64,000 nt of DNA. It comes from Nocardioides sp. QY071. Lineage in GTDB: Bacteria; Actinomycetota; Actinomycetes; Propionibacteriales; Nocardioidaceae. A program made the position numbers and the translations under genes. Below the pieces are notes generated by a model. It was given only the letters and a program-made list of their open reading frames with translations. It searched no databases and was not told where the DNA came from. The stretch spans positions 558,001 through 622,000 of the forward strand of contig NZ_CP124681.1 in the NCBI RefSeq assembly GCF_029961765.1. Reading direction: 5' to 3'. This document shows positions 38,899 through 48,467 of this stretch, piece by piece. Numbering within the stretch: position 1 is the first letter of the stretch; the number at the start of each line of letters is the position of its first letter.

Positions 38899-41800
38899 TC
38901 AGGGTGTCGACACGGTCACGGAGCGGGTGGTCGTGGTCGCCACTCCCCAGCCGTCGGTCACGGTCAGCTCCACGGTGTAGCTGCCGGCCGCCGGGAAGGT
39001 GTGGGACGCCGAGCTCGTCGTCGAGTTGGCGGTGCCGTCGCCCCAGACCCAGCGGTAGGTGATCGTGTCGCCCGTGTCGGGGTCGCTCGAGCCGACGGCC
39101 GAGAAGTTGCAGACCAGGCCCGAGCAGGCCGGCGGGTTGAGCACGGCGACCGGCGCCCGGTTGCCGGGCGGGATGGCGATCGTGACGGTCTGCGTCGCCG
39201 TGCCGGTGTCGCCCCACTCGTCCTTCGCGGTGAGCGTGACCGTGTAGGTCCCGGCCGCCGTGTAGGTGCGGGTCGGGAGCGGGCCACTGCCGCTGCCGTT
39301 GCCGAAGTTCCACGCGTACGTCAGCGTCGCGGCGTTCTCGTCCGTCGAGCCGCGCGCGTCGAAGGTGCACACGTTGTTGGTGCAGCTGACGGTGAAGCTC
39401 GCCACCGGCGGGTTGTTCGGCGGGTGGGTGACCGTCGCGTGCCGCTCGTAGACCGCACTGATGAAGTTGTGCTGGTCGATCGCCCGCACCTGCACGGTGT
39501 AGTCACCGGCCGGGATCACCGGTGTGGTGTAGGAGAAGTTCGAGCCGGGCGTTCCGGGGCTGTTCAGGAACGCCGTGCGCCAGCTCGCGGTCGTGCTGGT
39601 GAAGGTGCCCGACGAGCTCATGTACTGCCCGGCCGAGTTCACGATCCCGACCTGCACCTGCTGCATCGCCTGGTCGTCCTCGGCGCGCCCGCTCACGAAG
39701 ATCTTGCCGTCCGGGAACACGGTGCCCTCGGTCGGGCTGAGCAGGTCCTCGGTCAGCACCGGGGGCTGGTCACCGGGGTAGATCGGGTAGCGAGACGTCG
39801 CTCCGCTGGTCGACGGGTCCTGCTGACCCGCACTGTCCCAGGCGTACGCCGTCACGTTCCAGTCGCCCTGGGTGGGCAGCGCCCGGTTCAGCGACCAGGT
39901 CGTGCTCGTCGCGCCGGGACTGGCCAGGGTGGCGTCCAGGTAGGCGAGCGAGGCGGACATGGTGCCGTCCGGCTGGAGGTAGCGGCTGGTGTCGGCGTCG
40001 CGGAGCGACACGGCGACGCGGGCGACGCCCTTGTCGTCGGTGGCGGAGCCGGTGAGGTTCAGCAGCAGCACCTGCTGGCCGGTGATCGTGCCGGTCGGGG
40101 TGATGGTCGCATTGGGTGGGCTGTCGCCGGGGATCGTGGCGTTGAGCGTCAACCGGCCCTGGTTGGCCGAGGACGTCGAGAGCCCGATGTTGTCGTCGGC
40201 GCTGACGGTGAAGGTATAGGTGCCGGGACTGAGGCTGAAGGGCGTCGTGTAGCTCCAGTTGTAGCTCGCCTGGTTGATGTTGACCGGCGAGATCCGGTAC
40301 GAGCCCGCGATCACATTGGTGCCCCACGAGCCGTCGGCGGCGAGCCGCTCACCGGTCGAGGTGTTGCGCAGCGTCACCCACACCTGGTGCAACGACTGGT
40401 CGTCGGTCGCCGAGCCGGCGAAGGTGATCGGGCTGCCGGGAGTCACCGTCACCGGCTGGACCGTCGTCGGCGGCACCATCGGGACCGGTTGCGTGATCGA
40501 CACCGCGGGTGCCTGTCCGTTGGCCGTGACGATCCAGCGCCGGTCGGCGGTGTCGAGCGAGGACTGGCCGCCCGTGTCGGAGGAGCGGGCCTGGCCCCAC
40601 CACTCGTCCTCGAAGGGCACGGTCACCTCGTAGGACCAGGTCGTGGTCGTCGCGCCGACGACGTCGGGCGTGATCTGGAAGGAGTTGTAGGTGAAGGACA
40701 CCGTGCCGTCGTCCTGCAGGTAGCGGTTCTGGGTGTCGCGCAGGGTCAGGCTCACCCCGTTGACGCCGATGTCGTCGGACGCGCTGCCGGTGATGGTGAA
40801 GGTCGTCTGGGCCTGCGGGCTCGACGGTCCGGTGATGCTCGTCGTCGGTGGTGCGTCGGACGTCCCGAAGGTCTCGTACTTCTTCGACGCCTTGGTGTTG
40901 TCGCCCGTGCCGTTGCCGGCCACCGCGCGAGCCCGGACGAGCAGCTCGCGGTTGTTGGTCATCGTGACCGGGAGCCGCCAGGTGCGGGTCGGCCCGGTGC
41001 CCGGGTCGAGCGTCGCGTTGAAGGTGTTGAGCGTCGTGGTGCCCCACGTGGTGAGGTCGTCGTTGAGGTAGCGGTTGGAGTTGCGGTCCTGGATCTCGAC
41101 CTCGACCCGGTTGATGCCGGTGGCGGCGGTCGCCGTGCCGGTGATCTCGTACGGCGTGTTCACGGGCTCGATCCGGCCCTCGATGGGAGCGGTGATCGTG
41201 GTCTGGGTGCCGTTCTGGGCCGGCACGCTGTTGAAGTCGAGGAAGGCGATCCGGCCGACGTTGTAGCCGCCCTTGGTGTTGCCGTCACCGCCCACGAACA
41301 GGCCGCGCGGCGTCGCCTCGAGGTGCTTGTCGCCCTCGTTGGAGTTGGACGACACGAACCACTCCAGGGCGTGACCGTCCACCGGGTCGAGCGCCGCGAG
41401 GTGGGCGCGCTTGACCACCGCGTCGCCCAGGGCGTACGCCGACAGCCCCTGGCCGGTGCCGTAGCCGACGTCGTCGAGACCGGGCCAGGGCAGCGGTGCG
41501 GTCGCCGACTCGGACCACTGGAAGTGGCCGCCGACGTAGATGCCGGCCTCGGTGATCGCCACCGAGTACGTCGAGTCGAACTGGCGTGTGATCCAGACCG
41601 GCTGCGCGTCCGGGTCCTCGTCGAGGTTGAACCGGACCACCGTGTCGTTGATCGGCGGTCGGTCGCCGCCGGAGCCGCTGGTGACGATGAAGTAGGAGTC
41701 GTCGGGCGAGATGTCGCCGCCGTAGGCGCGCTGGATGCCACCCACGAACTGCAGGTTGTCCTGCCACAGCGTCGTCTTCCACGGGGTCAGCTTGTTGGTG

Positions 41801-44415
41801 CGGGTGTTGATGATCGCGACGCCGTACCGGTCCTGGCCGTTGACCTGGCGCCCGGTGTGGACCACGAGCAGACGACCCTCGTCGTGGCTCAGCTTGAGCC
41901 GCTGCACCGCCAGGTCGCCGTTGGTGCCGATGCCGCCGGAGATGTTGTTGACGAAGTCGCCGCGGACAGCGCCGGTCACGCCGTCGAGGGCGGCGAGCGC
42001 GCCGCGTGGCACGTTGTTGATGGTGCTGAAGCGGCCGCCGGCGTACACGGTCGTGTTGGTGACCGCGAGCTCGTTGACCTTGCCGTTGGCGTTGGCGGTG
42101 AAGCCGGCGATCGGCGCGCCGGTCGCGGGATCGATCCGCGCGATCGCCTTCCTGGTCTGGCCGTTGACCGTGCCGAAGGTGCCGGAGATGTAGAGCTTGG
42201 TGCCGTCGGGCGTGGCCTCGACCGCGTCCACGCCGCCGTTGGTGAAGGTCGGCCGGAAGCCGGTGTCGACCTGCCCCGTGCTCCAGTTGTACGCCGCGAG
42301 GCCGGCCTGGTTGATGATCGCGCCGTTGTTGGGCTGGCGGATCGAGGTGAACGTGCCGGCGATGTAGACGCGGTTGCCGACGACCTCGATGTCCCAGATC
42401 TCACCGTCGGTGATGGTCGGCTGGTTGGTGCGCGGCGTGTCGGGCACGAGCGCGGTGTGGCCCGGCGTCGGGTCGGACGGCACCGCGGTGGCGGTGCCGG
42501 TGGCCTGGTCGGTGTGGCCGTTGCCGTCGTTCACGGTGAGCGTGACCGTCCGGGTGCCGGTGGTCGCGTAGGTGTGCGACGGCTTGACGCCCGTCCCGGT
42601 CTGCCCGTCGCCGAACTGCCAGGTGTAGGTCAGCGCGTCCTTGTCGAGGTCGTAGGAGTGCGAGGCGTCGAACTCACAGGTCATGCCCGCGCAGCCGGTC
42701 GAGAAGTCGGCGACCGGTGGCTCGTTGGTGGACGTCGCGTCGACGCCGGGGTCGATGACGACCGAGAGGAGCATGTCGCGCGAGACGGACGTGCTGGTGG
42801 TGGCGGTCCGCCCGGGGACCGGGCCGACGGGTACGGAGCCGTCGGAGTCGCCGAGGATCGCGCTCACCTTGCCGGTCCCCGAAGCAGCGGCCTGGGTCCG
42901 CGCCTTCTCGCTGGCGGGCAGGGTCCAGACGGTCTCGGTGGAGGACTTCTCGCTCCACACGTTGACCAGCCACGAGTTCGCGTGGGCCGCGGTGACGGCC
43001 GGTGCGGTGTGGCTGGTGGCCGGGGCGTCCACACCCCCCAGAGCAGACGCCCCGACCACGGCAGGTCCCGTGCTGCGGTAGGCAGCGACGGTCATCGCGG
43101 ACTTCACGTACGTCGTCCCGCTCGACACGGTGACGTCGCGGCCGGCGTCGGCCGCGGTCGCGCTGCGGGTCCAGGCCCGACCGCGGATCCCGTTGCCGTC
43201 ACGGGTCTGGATCAACGTCCACCCTGCGGGGTCGTCGATCGCGACGGTCGTGGTGTTCGTGACGAAGAAGAGGACGAGCCGGTCGCCGGGCTCGACGGCG
43301 CCCGGGATGCTCACCGAGCGCCCGGGTGCGTTGCCGGCCGTGCTGGCAGCGCCGACGTACTGGATCTCGCCGGCGGTGACCGTCACGTCCGGGCTGACCT
43401 GACGGGTGGTGACGTCCTGATGGCTGCCGTCGCTCACGGTCAGGGTCACCGTGCGCGGGCCGGCGGTGGCGTAGGTGTGGGTGGGCGTGCGACCGGTACC
43501 GGTCTGTCCGTCGCCGAAGGCCCACGCGTAGGTGAGGGTGTCGCCGTCCGCGTCGAGCGAGCCGGACGCGTCGAAGGAGCAGGTGAGCCCGCTGCAGCCC
43601 GCGGTGAAGGAGGCCTGCGGCGCGGTGTCGCTGAGCTGCCCGGGGCTGATCACGACCGAGAACGTGGCGCTGCGTGAGGCGGCCGAGGAGAGGGTCGCGG
43701 TGCGGGCGGGCGCCGTACCGGTGGCGACGGGGCCGTTGGAGTCGCCCCACACGCCGCTGATCTTGCCGCTGCCGGTTGTGGCGGCGGTGGTGCGGCTGGA
43801 GGTGCCGGCCGGCAGCGTCCAGGTGCTGTCGGTCGAGGACTTCTCGGTCCACACGCCGACCAGCCAGGAGCCGGCGTCGGTGACGTCGATCGCCGGGGCG
43901 TCGACGTTGGTGCTGGAGGAGTCCGACCCGCCGGCGACGGCGACGGCCGACGGGGTGACGCCCGAGCTGCGGTAGGCGGCGACCGCGATCACCGACTTGG
44001 CCGCGGCGCTGGTCGTGACAGAGACGTTGACGCCCGCGTCTGCGGCGACCGCGGTCCGGCTCCACAGCCGGCTCAGGATGCCGTTGCCGTCGCGGGTGGC
44101 CATCAGGTTCCAGCCCGGGAGGTCGGCGATCGTGGCGGCGGTGTTGTTGGTGGTGAGCTCCAGGAGGAGCACGTCGCCGGCCTGGACGGTGCTCGGGATC
44201 CGGACGACGTGCGAGGTCCGGTTTCCGGCGGTGCTCGCCGCGTCGACGTACGAGACGACGCCGGGCGCGGCCTGGGCCGGCGGGGCGAGCGGGCTGAGTG
44301 GCGCGAGTGCGGGGACGACCACGAAGGCGGTGATGATGGGGACGACCGCCCGGGCGACGCGCCGCCATCGTCGGCTAGGGACCGGTTGACGCCGACTGGT
44401 GGTGGTTGTGCGCAT
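38899..44415 (-). CDS. giant secreted PKD/propeller/Ig-like surface protein
   Basis: 1838 residues. Seen: an Arg-rich N-terminus and signal sequence (to about residue 49, ending PPAQAAPG); two copies of a roughly 200-residue beta domain starting YVDAASTAGN and YVGAASTAGN (about 50 and 350), each followed by a PKD domain (near 262 and 563, with FGDGQTGTG and HTYAT); a beta-propeller (about 650-1060) like the free-standing propeller proteins of this locus; five Ig-like units of about 115 residues (GSATDD and NRYLQDDG motifs, about 1065-1665); and two final PKD domains. No anchor motif or C-terminal membrane helix is present, so it is probably released or held non-covalently. ATG 44415 chosen for the signal peptide. 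Likely a matrix or adhesion protein. Confidence 0.88.
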   Translation of the reverse strand: MRTTTTSRRQPVPSRRWRRVARAVVPIITAFVVVPALAPLSPLAPPAQAAPGVVSYVDAASTAGNRTSHVVRIPSTVQAGDVLLLELTTNNTAATIADLPGWNLMATRDGNGILSRLWSRTAVAADAGVNVSVTTSAAAKSVIAVAAYRSSGVTPSAVAVAGGSDSSSTNVDAPAIDVTDAGSWLVGVWTEKSSTDSTWTLPAGTSSRTTAATTGSGKISGVWGDSNGPVATGTAPARTATLSSAASRSATFSVVISPGQLSDTAPQASFTAGCSGLTCSFDASGSLDADGDTLTYAWAFGDGQTGTGRTPTHTYATAGPRTVTLTVSDGSHQDVTTRQVSPDVTVTAGEIQYVGAASTAGNAPGRSVSIPGAVEPGDRLVLFFVTNTTTVAIDDPAGWTLIQTRDGNGIRGRAWTRSATAADAGRDVTVSSGTTYVKSAMTVAAYRSTGPAVVGASALGGVDAPATSHTAPAVTAAHANSWLVNVWSEKSSTETVWTLPASEKARTQAAASGTGKVSAILGDSDGSVPVGPVPGRTATTSTSVSRDMLLSVVIDPGVDATSTNEPPVADFSTGCAGMTCEFDASHSYDLDKDALTYTWQFGDGQTGTGVKPSHTYATTGTRTVTLTVNDGNGHTDQATGTATAVPSDPTPGHTALVPDTPRTNQPTITDGEIWDIEVVGNRVYIAGTFTSIRQPNNGAIINQAGLAAYNWSTGQVDTGFRPTFTNGGVDAVEATPDGTKLYISGTFGTVNGQTRKAIARIDPATGAPIAGFTANANGKVNELAVTNTTVYAGGRFSTINNVPRGALAALDGVTGAVRGDFVNNISGGIGTNGDLAVQRLKLSHDEGRLLVVHTGRQVNGQDRYGVAIINTRTNKLTPWKTTLWQDNLQFVGGIQRAYGGDISPDDSYFIVTSGSGGDRPPINDTVVRFNLDEDPDAQPVWITRQFDSTYSVAITEAGIYVGGHFQWSESATAPLPWPGLDDVGYGTGQGLSAYALGDAVVKRAHLAALDPVDGHALEWFVSSNSNEGDKHLEATPRGLFVGGDGNTKGGYNVGRIAFLDFNSVPAQNGTQTTITAPIEGRIEPVNTPYEITGTATAATGINRVEVEIQDRNSNRYLNDDLTTWGTTTLNTFNATLDPGTGPTRTWRLPVTMTNNRELLVRARAVAGNGTGDNTKASKKYETFGTSDAPPTTSITGPSSPQAQTTFTITGSASDDIGVNGVSLTLRDTQNRYLQDDGTVSFTYNSFQITPDVVGATTTTWSYEVTVPFEDEWWGQARSSDTGGQSSLDTADRRWIVTANGQAPAVSITQPVPMVPPTTVQPVTVTPGSPITFAGSATDDQSLHQVWVTLRNTSTGERLAADGSWGTNVIAGSYRISPVNINQASYNWSYTTPFSLSPGTYTFTVSADDNIGLSTSSANQGRLTLNATIPGDSPPNATITPTGTITGQQVLLLNLTGSATDDKGVARVAVSLRDADTSRYLQPDGTMSASLAYLDATLASPGATSTTWSLNRALPTQGDWNVTAYAWDSAGQQDPSTSGATSRYPIYPGDQPPVLTEDLLSPTEGTVFPDGKIFVSGRAEDDQAMQQVQVGIVNSAGQYMSSSGTFTSTTASWRTAFLNSPGTPGSNFSYTTPVIPAGDYTVQVRAIDQHNFISAVYERHATVTHPPNNPPVASFTVSCTNNVCTFDARGSTDENAATLTYAWNFGNGSGSGPLPTRTYTAAGTYTVTLTAKDEWGDTGTATQTVTIAIPPGNRAPVAVLNPPACSGLVCNFSAVGSSDPDTGDTITYRWVWGDGTANSTTSSASHTFPAAGSYTVELTVTDGWGVATTTTRSVTVSTP

Positions 44416-44500
44416 CTGCCTCACCGTCCCCGCACTCGCATGTTCCCTCGGTCCTTGAGGGCGGTGTGATCGTGTCAACCGGCGCCGGTCGGCGGCATGA

Positions 44501-44574
44501 CCGATATTGGGCAGGATTCGCCCGTACTTTCGGGGGTCTCGGCCGCTGTGAGCCGACCCGTCCCACAAATTGGG
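44501..44574. promoter_or_regulatory. divergent promoter region with two CCC-A/T-GG motifs
   Basis: The 277-bp gap between the giant surface protein gene (-) and the Wzz-like gene (+) holds two motif copies, both readable on the - strand: GCCCAATATCGG (44512-44501) and CCCAATTTGTGG (44574-44563). They are 86 bp from the - strand start and 119 bp from the + strand start. Nothing else is recognised in the gap. Confidence 0.4.
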
Positions 44575-44692
44575 GGTATCTGCCGACTCCGTGCTCCCCG
44601 GCCTCCGGGGGCGCCCATGATGAACCGGTCATCGAGCGGACCGGCTCGGTCGACCCCGACCGATCTGCCGGACCTGGACCGGGGAGGTGGAC

Positions 44693-46114
44693 GTGGAGCA
44701 GCGTCGTGTGTTTCCACTGCGAGTCGTCGTGCTCGCGCTCCTCGCGGGGCTGCTCGCGGGTGCCGCCGCCTGGGGCTGGGCACAGCGCCGCTCCCAGGAG
44801 CACGTCGCGACCGCCACGATCATGCTCCACCCGCTGGAGGGCAACGCCTACAGCCCCGGCGGCCGGGGGGACGACCTGGTCAACCTCGAGACCGAGGCAC
44901 AGGTGCTGCGCTCGGACACGGTGGCCCGCGCCGTCCTCGACCAGCTCCACGAGACCGGTACGCCGGCCGACCTGCTCGCCGCCGTCACCGTCACGGTGCC
45001 GCCCAACACCCAGCTGCTCCAGATCACCGCACGCGGCCACGACGACGCGACCGCGGTGGCCCGGGCGTCGGCCTTCGGCGACGTCTACCTCGAGTTCCGC
45101 CGCTCGCGCACCGAGTCGGCCGTCTACGAGCAGACCTCGCGCCTCGAGGAGCTGGTCAAGCAGCGCGAGGACGAGCGGGACGCGGCCGTCGCCCATCTCG
45201 ACCAGCTCAAGAGCGACGCACCCGAGCGGGCGCTGATCCAGCAGCAGGTGCAGGAGGTCGTCGTCCAGATCAGCTCGTTGCGTGCCCAGCTCGCCGCGGC
45301 CCAGGCCGTCGCGCTCGACCCCGGCCAGGTGGTCACCCCGGGGCAGGTCGTCGGCGCCGGGCTGTGGGCCTCCCCGGCGCGGGTCGGTGGGATCGCGGGT
45401 CTCCTCGCCGCCCTCGTGGCGCTGGGGATCGCGGTGGTCCGCCGCACCAGCGCGGCACCGGACGTCGTACGGCACCTGGACGACCTCGCCGACGCCGGCC
45501 CGACCGTCCTCGGCGAGCTCTGGACCCCGGTCCGGGCCGACAGCGACGTGATCGCCCACGCGCGATCCGTGGTGCTCGCTGTCGGTTCGGACCGGCCTCC
45601 CGTCGTCGCCGTGGGCGCGGTCGCTGCCGGTCCCTCGATCGCCTTCCCCGCGCTCGTCGACTCGTTCGTGCGCGCCCGCTACGAGGTCGTCGCCGTCGAC
45701 CTGACCCGCCGCGCGGACCGGCAGGCGATGGCCGAGCTGGTGCTGCAGGACGCCGTCGTCAGTGACGTCCTCGTCGAGGACGGCCACTTCCGCAGCCGGC
45801 TGCGTCCCCTCGTGCCCGGTGCGGAGGACGCGCCATCGCCACCCGACAACCTCGACGACCTCGCGGCCTCCGCCGAGATGCGCCGCAGCCTCGCCGAACT
45901 CGCCAAGCGCGCCGACCTGGTGCTGCTCCGCTCGCCCGGACTCGGTACGACGGTCGGGCGGGCCGTGCTCGCCGCGTCGACCGTCGTGGTGGCCGAGATC
46001 GCGCAGGGGACGGCGACCGAGGCCGACCTCGCGGTCCTCGCCGACGAGGCCGAGCGGGCCGGCGCCGTCGTCGCCGGGCTGATCCTCACCCACGGCCGCG
46101 AGGACGAGTCGTGA
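44693..46114 (+). CDS. Wzz/Wzc-like polysaccharide co-polymerase with degenerate kinase domain
   Basis: 473 residues. Two membrane helices (about 7-29 and 222-245) flank an extracytoplasmic segment with a Wzz-like start (ATATIMLHPLEGNAYSPGGR) and a coiled coil near 145-205 (RLEELVKQREDERDAAVAHL). The cytoplasmic part (about 255-473) follows the bacterial tyrosine kinase fold, but the Walker A position reads AAGPSIAFPALVDSF with no GxxxGK(S/T), and no Tyr-rich tail is present, so ATP-driven autophosphorylation is unlikely. It probably sets chain length or assembles the export complex. GTG 44693 was chosen over GTG 44687 because GGAGGT at 44683-44688 then serves as ribosome-binding site. Confidence 0.82.
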   Translation: MEQRRVFPLRVVVLALLAGLLAGAAAWGWAQRRSQEHVATATIMLHPLEGNAYSPGGRGDDLVNLETEAQVLRSDTVARAVLDQLHETGTPADLLAAVTVTVPPNTQLLQITARGHDDATAVARASAFGDVYLEFRRSRTESAVYEQTSRLEELVKQREDERDAAVAHLDQLKSDAPERALIQQQVQEVVVQISSLRAQLAAAQAVALDPGQVVTPGQVVGAGLWASPARVGGIAGLLAALVALGIAVVRRTSAAPDVVRHLDDLADAGPTVLGELWTPVRADSDVIAHARSVVLAVGSDRPPVVAVGAVAAGPSIAFPALVDSFVRARYEVVAVDLTRRADRQAMAELVLQDAVVSDVLVEDGHFRSRLRPLVPGAEDAPSPPDNLDDLAASAEMRRSLAELAKRADLVLLRSPGLGTTVGRAVLAASTVVVAEIAQGTATEADLAVLADEAERAGAVVAGLILTHGREDES

Positions 46115-47586
46115 CCGATACCTCCGAGCACCTGCGTGCCGTCGCACGGGGCAGCACGGCGACCCTGCTCGGCGCCGTGCTCAGCACCGTCGCCGGCTTC
46201 GGGCTGGTGCTGGTGGTGACCCGGGGCGTCGACCCGGACCCGGCCGGCCGGTTCTTCGCCGCGTCGGCGCTGTTCGTCGTCGCGCTCGCGGCCGCCGGGC
46301 TCGGGACGGACACCGGGCTGGCCCGGTTCGTGCTGCGAACCGACGAGCCGACCGCCGTACGACGACTGGTCGTGATGGCGGCCGTCCCCGTGCTGGTGGC
46401 GGCGGGCGGGCTGGCCCTGGCCCTGGCGACCTGGTGGCCCGACACCCGGTGGCTGGTCTGGGCGCTGCCGCTCGCCGCCACCTCCGACCTGTGCCTGGCC
46501 GCGGTCCAGGCCCACGCCAGGTTCCGGGCCGCCGTGCTCATCGAGCGGATCGTGCGCCCCGCGGCGCAGATCGTGCTGGTGACCGCCGTCGTCGTGGCCG
46601 GCCTGCCGGGCGCGGCGCTGGCGCTGGCCTGGGGGGCGGCGTACCTGCTGAGCGCGGTGCTCGCGGTCCGCGCCCTGCACCGCGTGCTGCGCACCCCTCG
46701 GCCCGCGGTGGGCGGGGGAGAGGCGGTGACGCCCCGCGCGTTCTGGCGGTTCACCTGGGCCCGCGGGGCCGCCCGGATCGCGCAGGTCGGCGTGCAACGT
46801 CTCGACATCGTGCTGGTGGCGTGGCTGCTGTCGCCCACGGACGCCGCGATCTACACCGTGGCGACCCGGTTCGTGGTCTTCGGTCAGCTGGCGAACCAGG
46901 CGGTGTCCTCGGTGGTGCAGCCGCGGTTCACGCTGATCCTGGCCGGCGCCGAGGGGGACGCGAGCGCACGGCGCGCGCTGCTCAGCCGGGTGTTCGCGGT
47001 GACGACCGGTTGGAGCGTGCTGCTGGCGTGGCCGGTCTACCTGTGTGTGGCGGCGTCGCCGCTGGCCTACCTCGGGTGGTTCGGGCCGGCGTACACCACC
47101 GACGACGCGCGCACCGTCGCCCTCGTGATGGCCGGCGGGATGCTGGTCGCGGTCGCCTCCGGCCCCGTCGACACCCTGCTCCTGATGACCGGGCGCAGCA
47201 CCCGCAGCCTCGCCAACACCCTCGTCGCGCTGGTCATCGACGTCGGCGGGTGCCTGCTGCTGGTGCCCCGGATGGGCATCGCCGGCGCCGCGCTGGCCTG
47301 GGCGGTCGCGGTCGTCGTGCGGTGCACGCTCGCCGTGGTCCAGGTCCGGGGCGACATCGGGCTGCTGCCCGGGCGCCGTCTCCTGCTCCTCGCCGCAGCC
47401 GTTCCCCTCGGCTGCGTCGGCCTGCCGCTCGCCGCGCTCCAGCTGCTCGGCGGCCTGTCGCCGGCGACCTGGCTGCTGGCCGCGGCGGTCGTCGCGGTCG
47501 GGTACGCCGCCGTGGTGTGGAGGCTGCGTGCCCGGCTGGCCGTCGACCTCTTCCTCCCGGCGCGCCGCGAGCTGGTGCCGGCATGA
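46111..47586 (+). CDS. Wzx-like polysaccharide flippase (MOP superfamily)
   Basis: Membrane transporter of the polysaccharide-exporter family that flips lipid-linked repeat units across the membrane. 491 residues with about 13-14 hydrophobic segments; opening RAVARGSTATLLGAVLSTVA and GFGLVLVVTRGVDPDPAGRFF is typical, and FTWARGAARIAQVGVQRLDI marks the start of the second half. GTG start overlaps the upstream stop by 4 bp; its stop overlaps the sulfotransferase start by 4 bp. Role in the same export pathway as the initiating sugar transferase at 32177-33556 is inferred from context. Confidence 0.88.
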   Translation: MTDTSEHLRAVARGSTATLLGAVLSTVAGFGLVLVVTRGVDPDPAGRFFAASALFVVALAAAGLGTDTGLARFVLRTDEPTAVRRLVVMAAVPVLVAAGGLALALATWWPDTRWLVWALPLAATSDLCLAAVQAHARFRAAVLIERIVRPAAQIVLVTAVVVAGLPGAALALAWGAAYLLSAVLAVRALHRVLRTPRPAVGGGEAVTPRAFWRFTWARGAARIAQVGVQRLDIVLVAWLLSPTDAAIYTVATRFVVFGQLANQAVSSVVQPRFTLILAGAEGDASARRALLSRVFAVTTGWSVLLAWPVYLCVAASPLAYLGWFGPAYTTDDARTVALVMAGGMLVAVASGPVDTLLLMTGRSTRSLANTLVALVIDVGGCLLLVPRMGIAGAALAWAVAVVVRCTLAVVQVRGDIGLLPGRRLLLLAAAVPLGCVGLPLAALQLLGGLSPATWLLAAAVVAVGYAAVVWRLRARLAVDLFLPARRELVPA

Positions 47587-48467
47587 GCGGCCTGCGCGCG
47601 GTCGCGGGCCGGGCCCGGCGCCGGCTGCCCGAGCCCGCGGTCCGTGCGGCGCGGGCGGTCCTCCTCGGGTGGGGCTGGCTGACCGCCGACCTGCGCGAGG
47701 AGCCGGCGGTCATCGTCGTCGGCGCCCAGCGGGCCGGGACGACCACCCTGTTCCGCCTGCTCAGCGAGCACCCGCACCTGCGTCGCCCCACCGTCGACAA
47801 GGGCACCGGCTACTTCGACGACGGCTACCGGCACGGCCGGCGCTGGTACCGCGCCCACTTCCCGCTACGCCGACCGGGCCGGTGGCGTCGGACCAGCTTC
47901 GAGTGCAGCGGCTACTACCTCTTCCACCCGCTCGCGGCCGAGCGGATCGCCCGCGAGCTGCCGGGCGTCCAGGTCGTGGCGATGGTCCGCGACCCCGTCG
48001 CACGCGCCCACTCGGCCCACCGCCACGAGCTGGCCCGCGGGTTCGACACGCTGCCGTTCGCCGAGGCCGTCGACCGCGAGAGGGAGCGGACGGCGGGTGC
48101 CGCCGCACTGCTGGTCGCCGATCCGGGCGCCGTCAGCTTCGAGCACCGGCACCACGCCTACCTCCAACGCGGTGAGTACGCCGCGCAGCTGGACCGCTTC
48201 GTCGCAGCGCTCGGTCCCGAGCGCGTGCACGTCGTCGAGGCCGACGAGCTCTTCGCCGACCCGGTCCCGGTGTACGTCGACCTGCAGCGCCGACTCGGCC
48301 TGCCGGTGCACCGCCCGGACGAGGTCGGCCGATGGAACGAGCGGCCGGGCGAGCCGCTGCCACCCGACCTCGAGGCCCGCCTGCGGCGGCACTTCGACGA
48401 GCACGACGCCCGCCTCACCGAGGTTCTCGGCCGGGTGCCCAGCTGGCGAAAGGAATCATCGCGATGA
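47583..48467 (+). CDS. sulfotransferase
   Basis: 294 residues. Uses PAPS to transfer sulfate; as the gene sits in a polysaccharide operon the acceptor is probably a sugar. Seen: the 5'-phosphosulfate-binding loop VIVVGAQRAGTTTLFRLLSE (about residues 40-60), the 3'-phosphate site VVAMVRDPVARAHSAHRHEL, and the heparan-sulfotransferase-like RGEYAAQLDRFVAALGPERV. The ATG at 47583 overlaps the flippase stop; the open frame extends far upstream but runs across the flippase gene. A sulfate importer is encoded 26 kb away in this window. Confidence 0.9.
   Translation: MSGLRAVAGRARRRLPEPAVRAARAVLLGWGWLTADLREEPAVIVVGAQRAGTTTLFRLLSEHPHLRRPTVDKGTGYFDDGYRHGRRWYRAHFPLRRPGRWRRTSFECSGYYLFHPLAAERIARELPGVQVVAMVRDPVARAHSAHRHELARGFDTLPFAEAVDRERERTAGAAALLVADPGAVSFEHRHHAYLQRGEYAAQLDRFVAALGPERVHVVEADELFADPVPVYVDLQRRLGLPVHRPDEVGRWNERPGEPLPPDLEARLRRHFDEHDARLTEVLGRVPSWRKESSR

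Noticed and set aside
38782..43677. A 1631-residue open frame on the + strand, antisense to the giant PKD protein.
   Set aside because: Same shadow pattern; the - strand product has clear PKD and propeller motifs.
44416..44692. A riboswitch (cyclic di-GMP or cyclic di-AMP type) upstream of the surface genes.
   Set aside because: I looked for the conserved cores and found none; only the short A/T motifs stand out.
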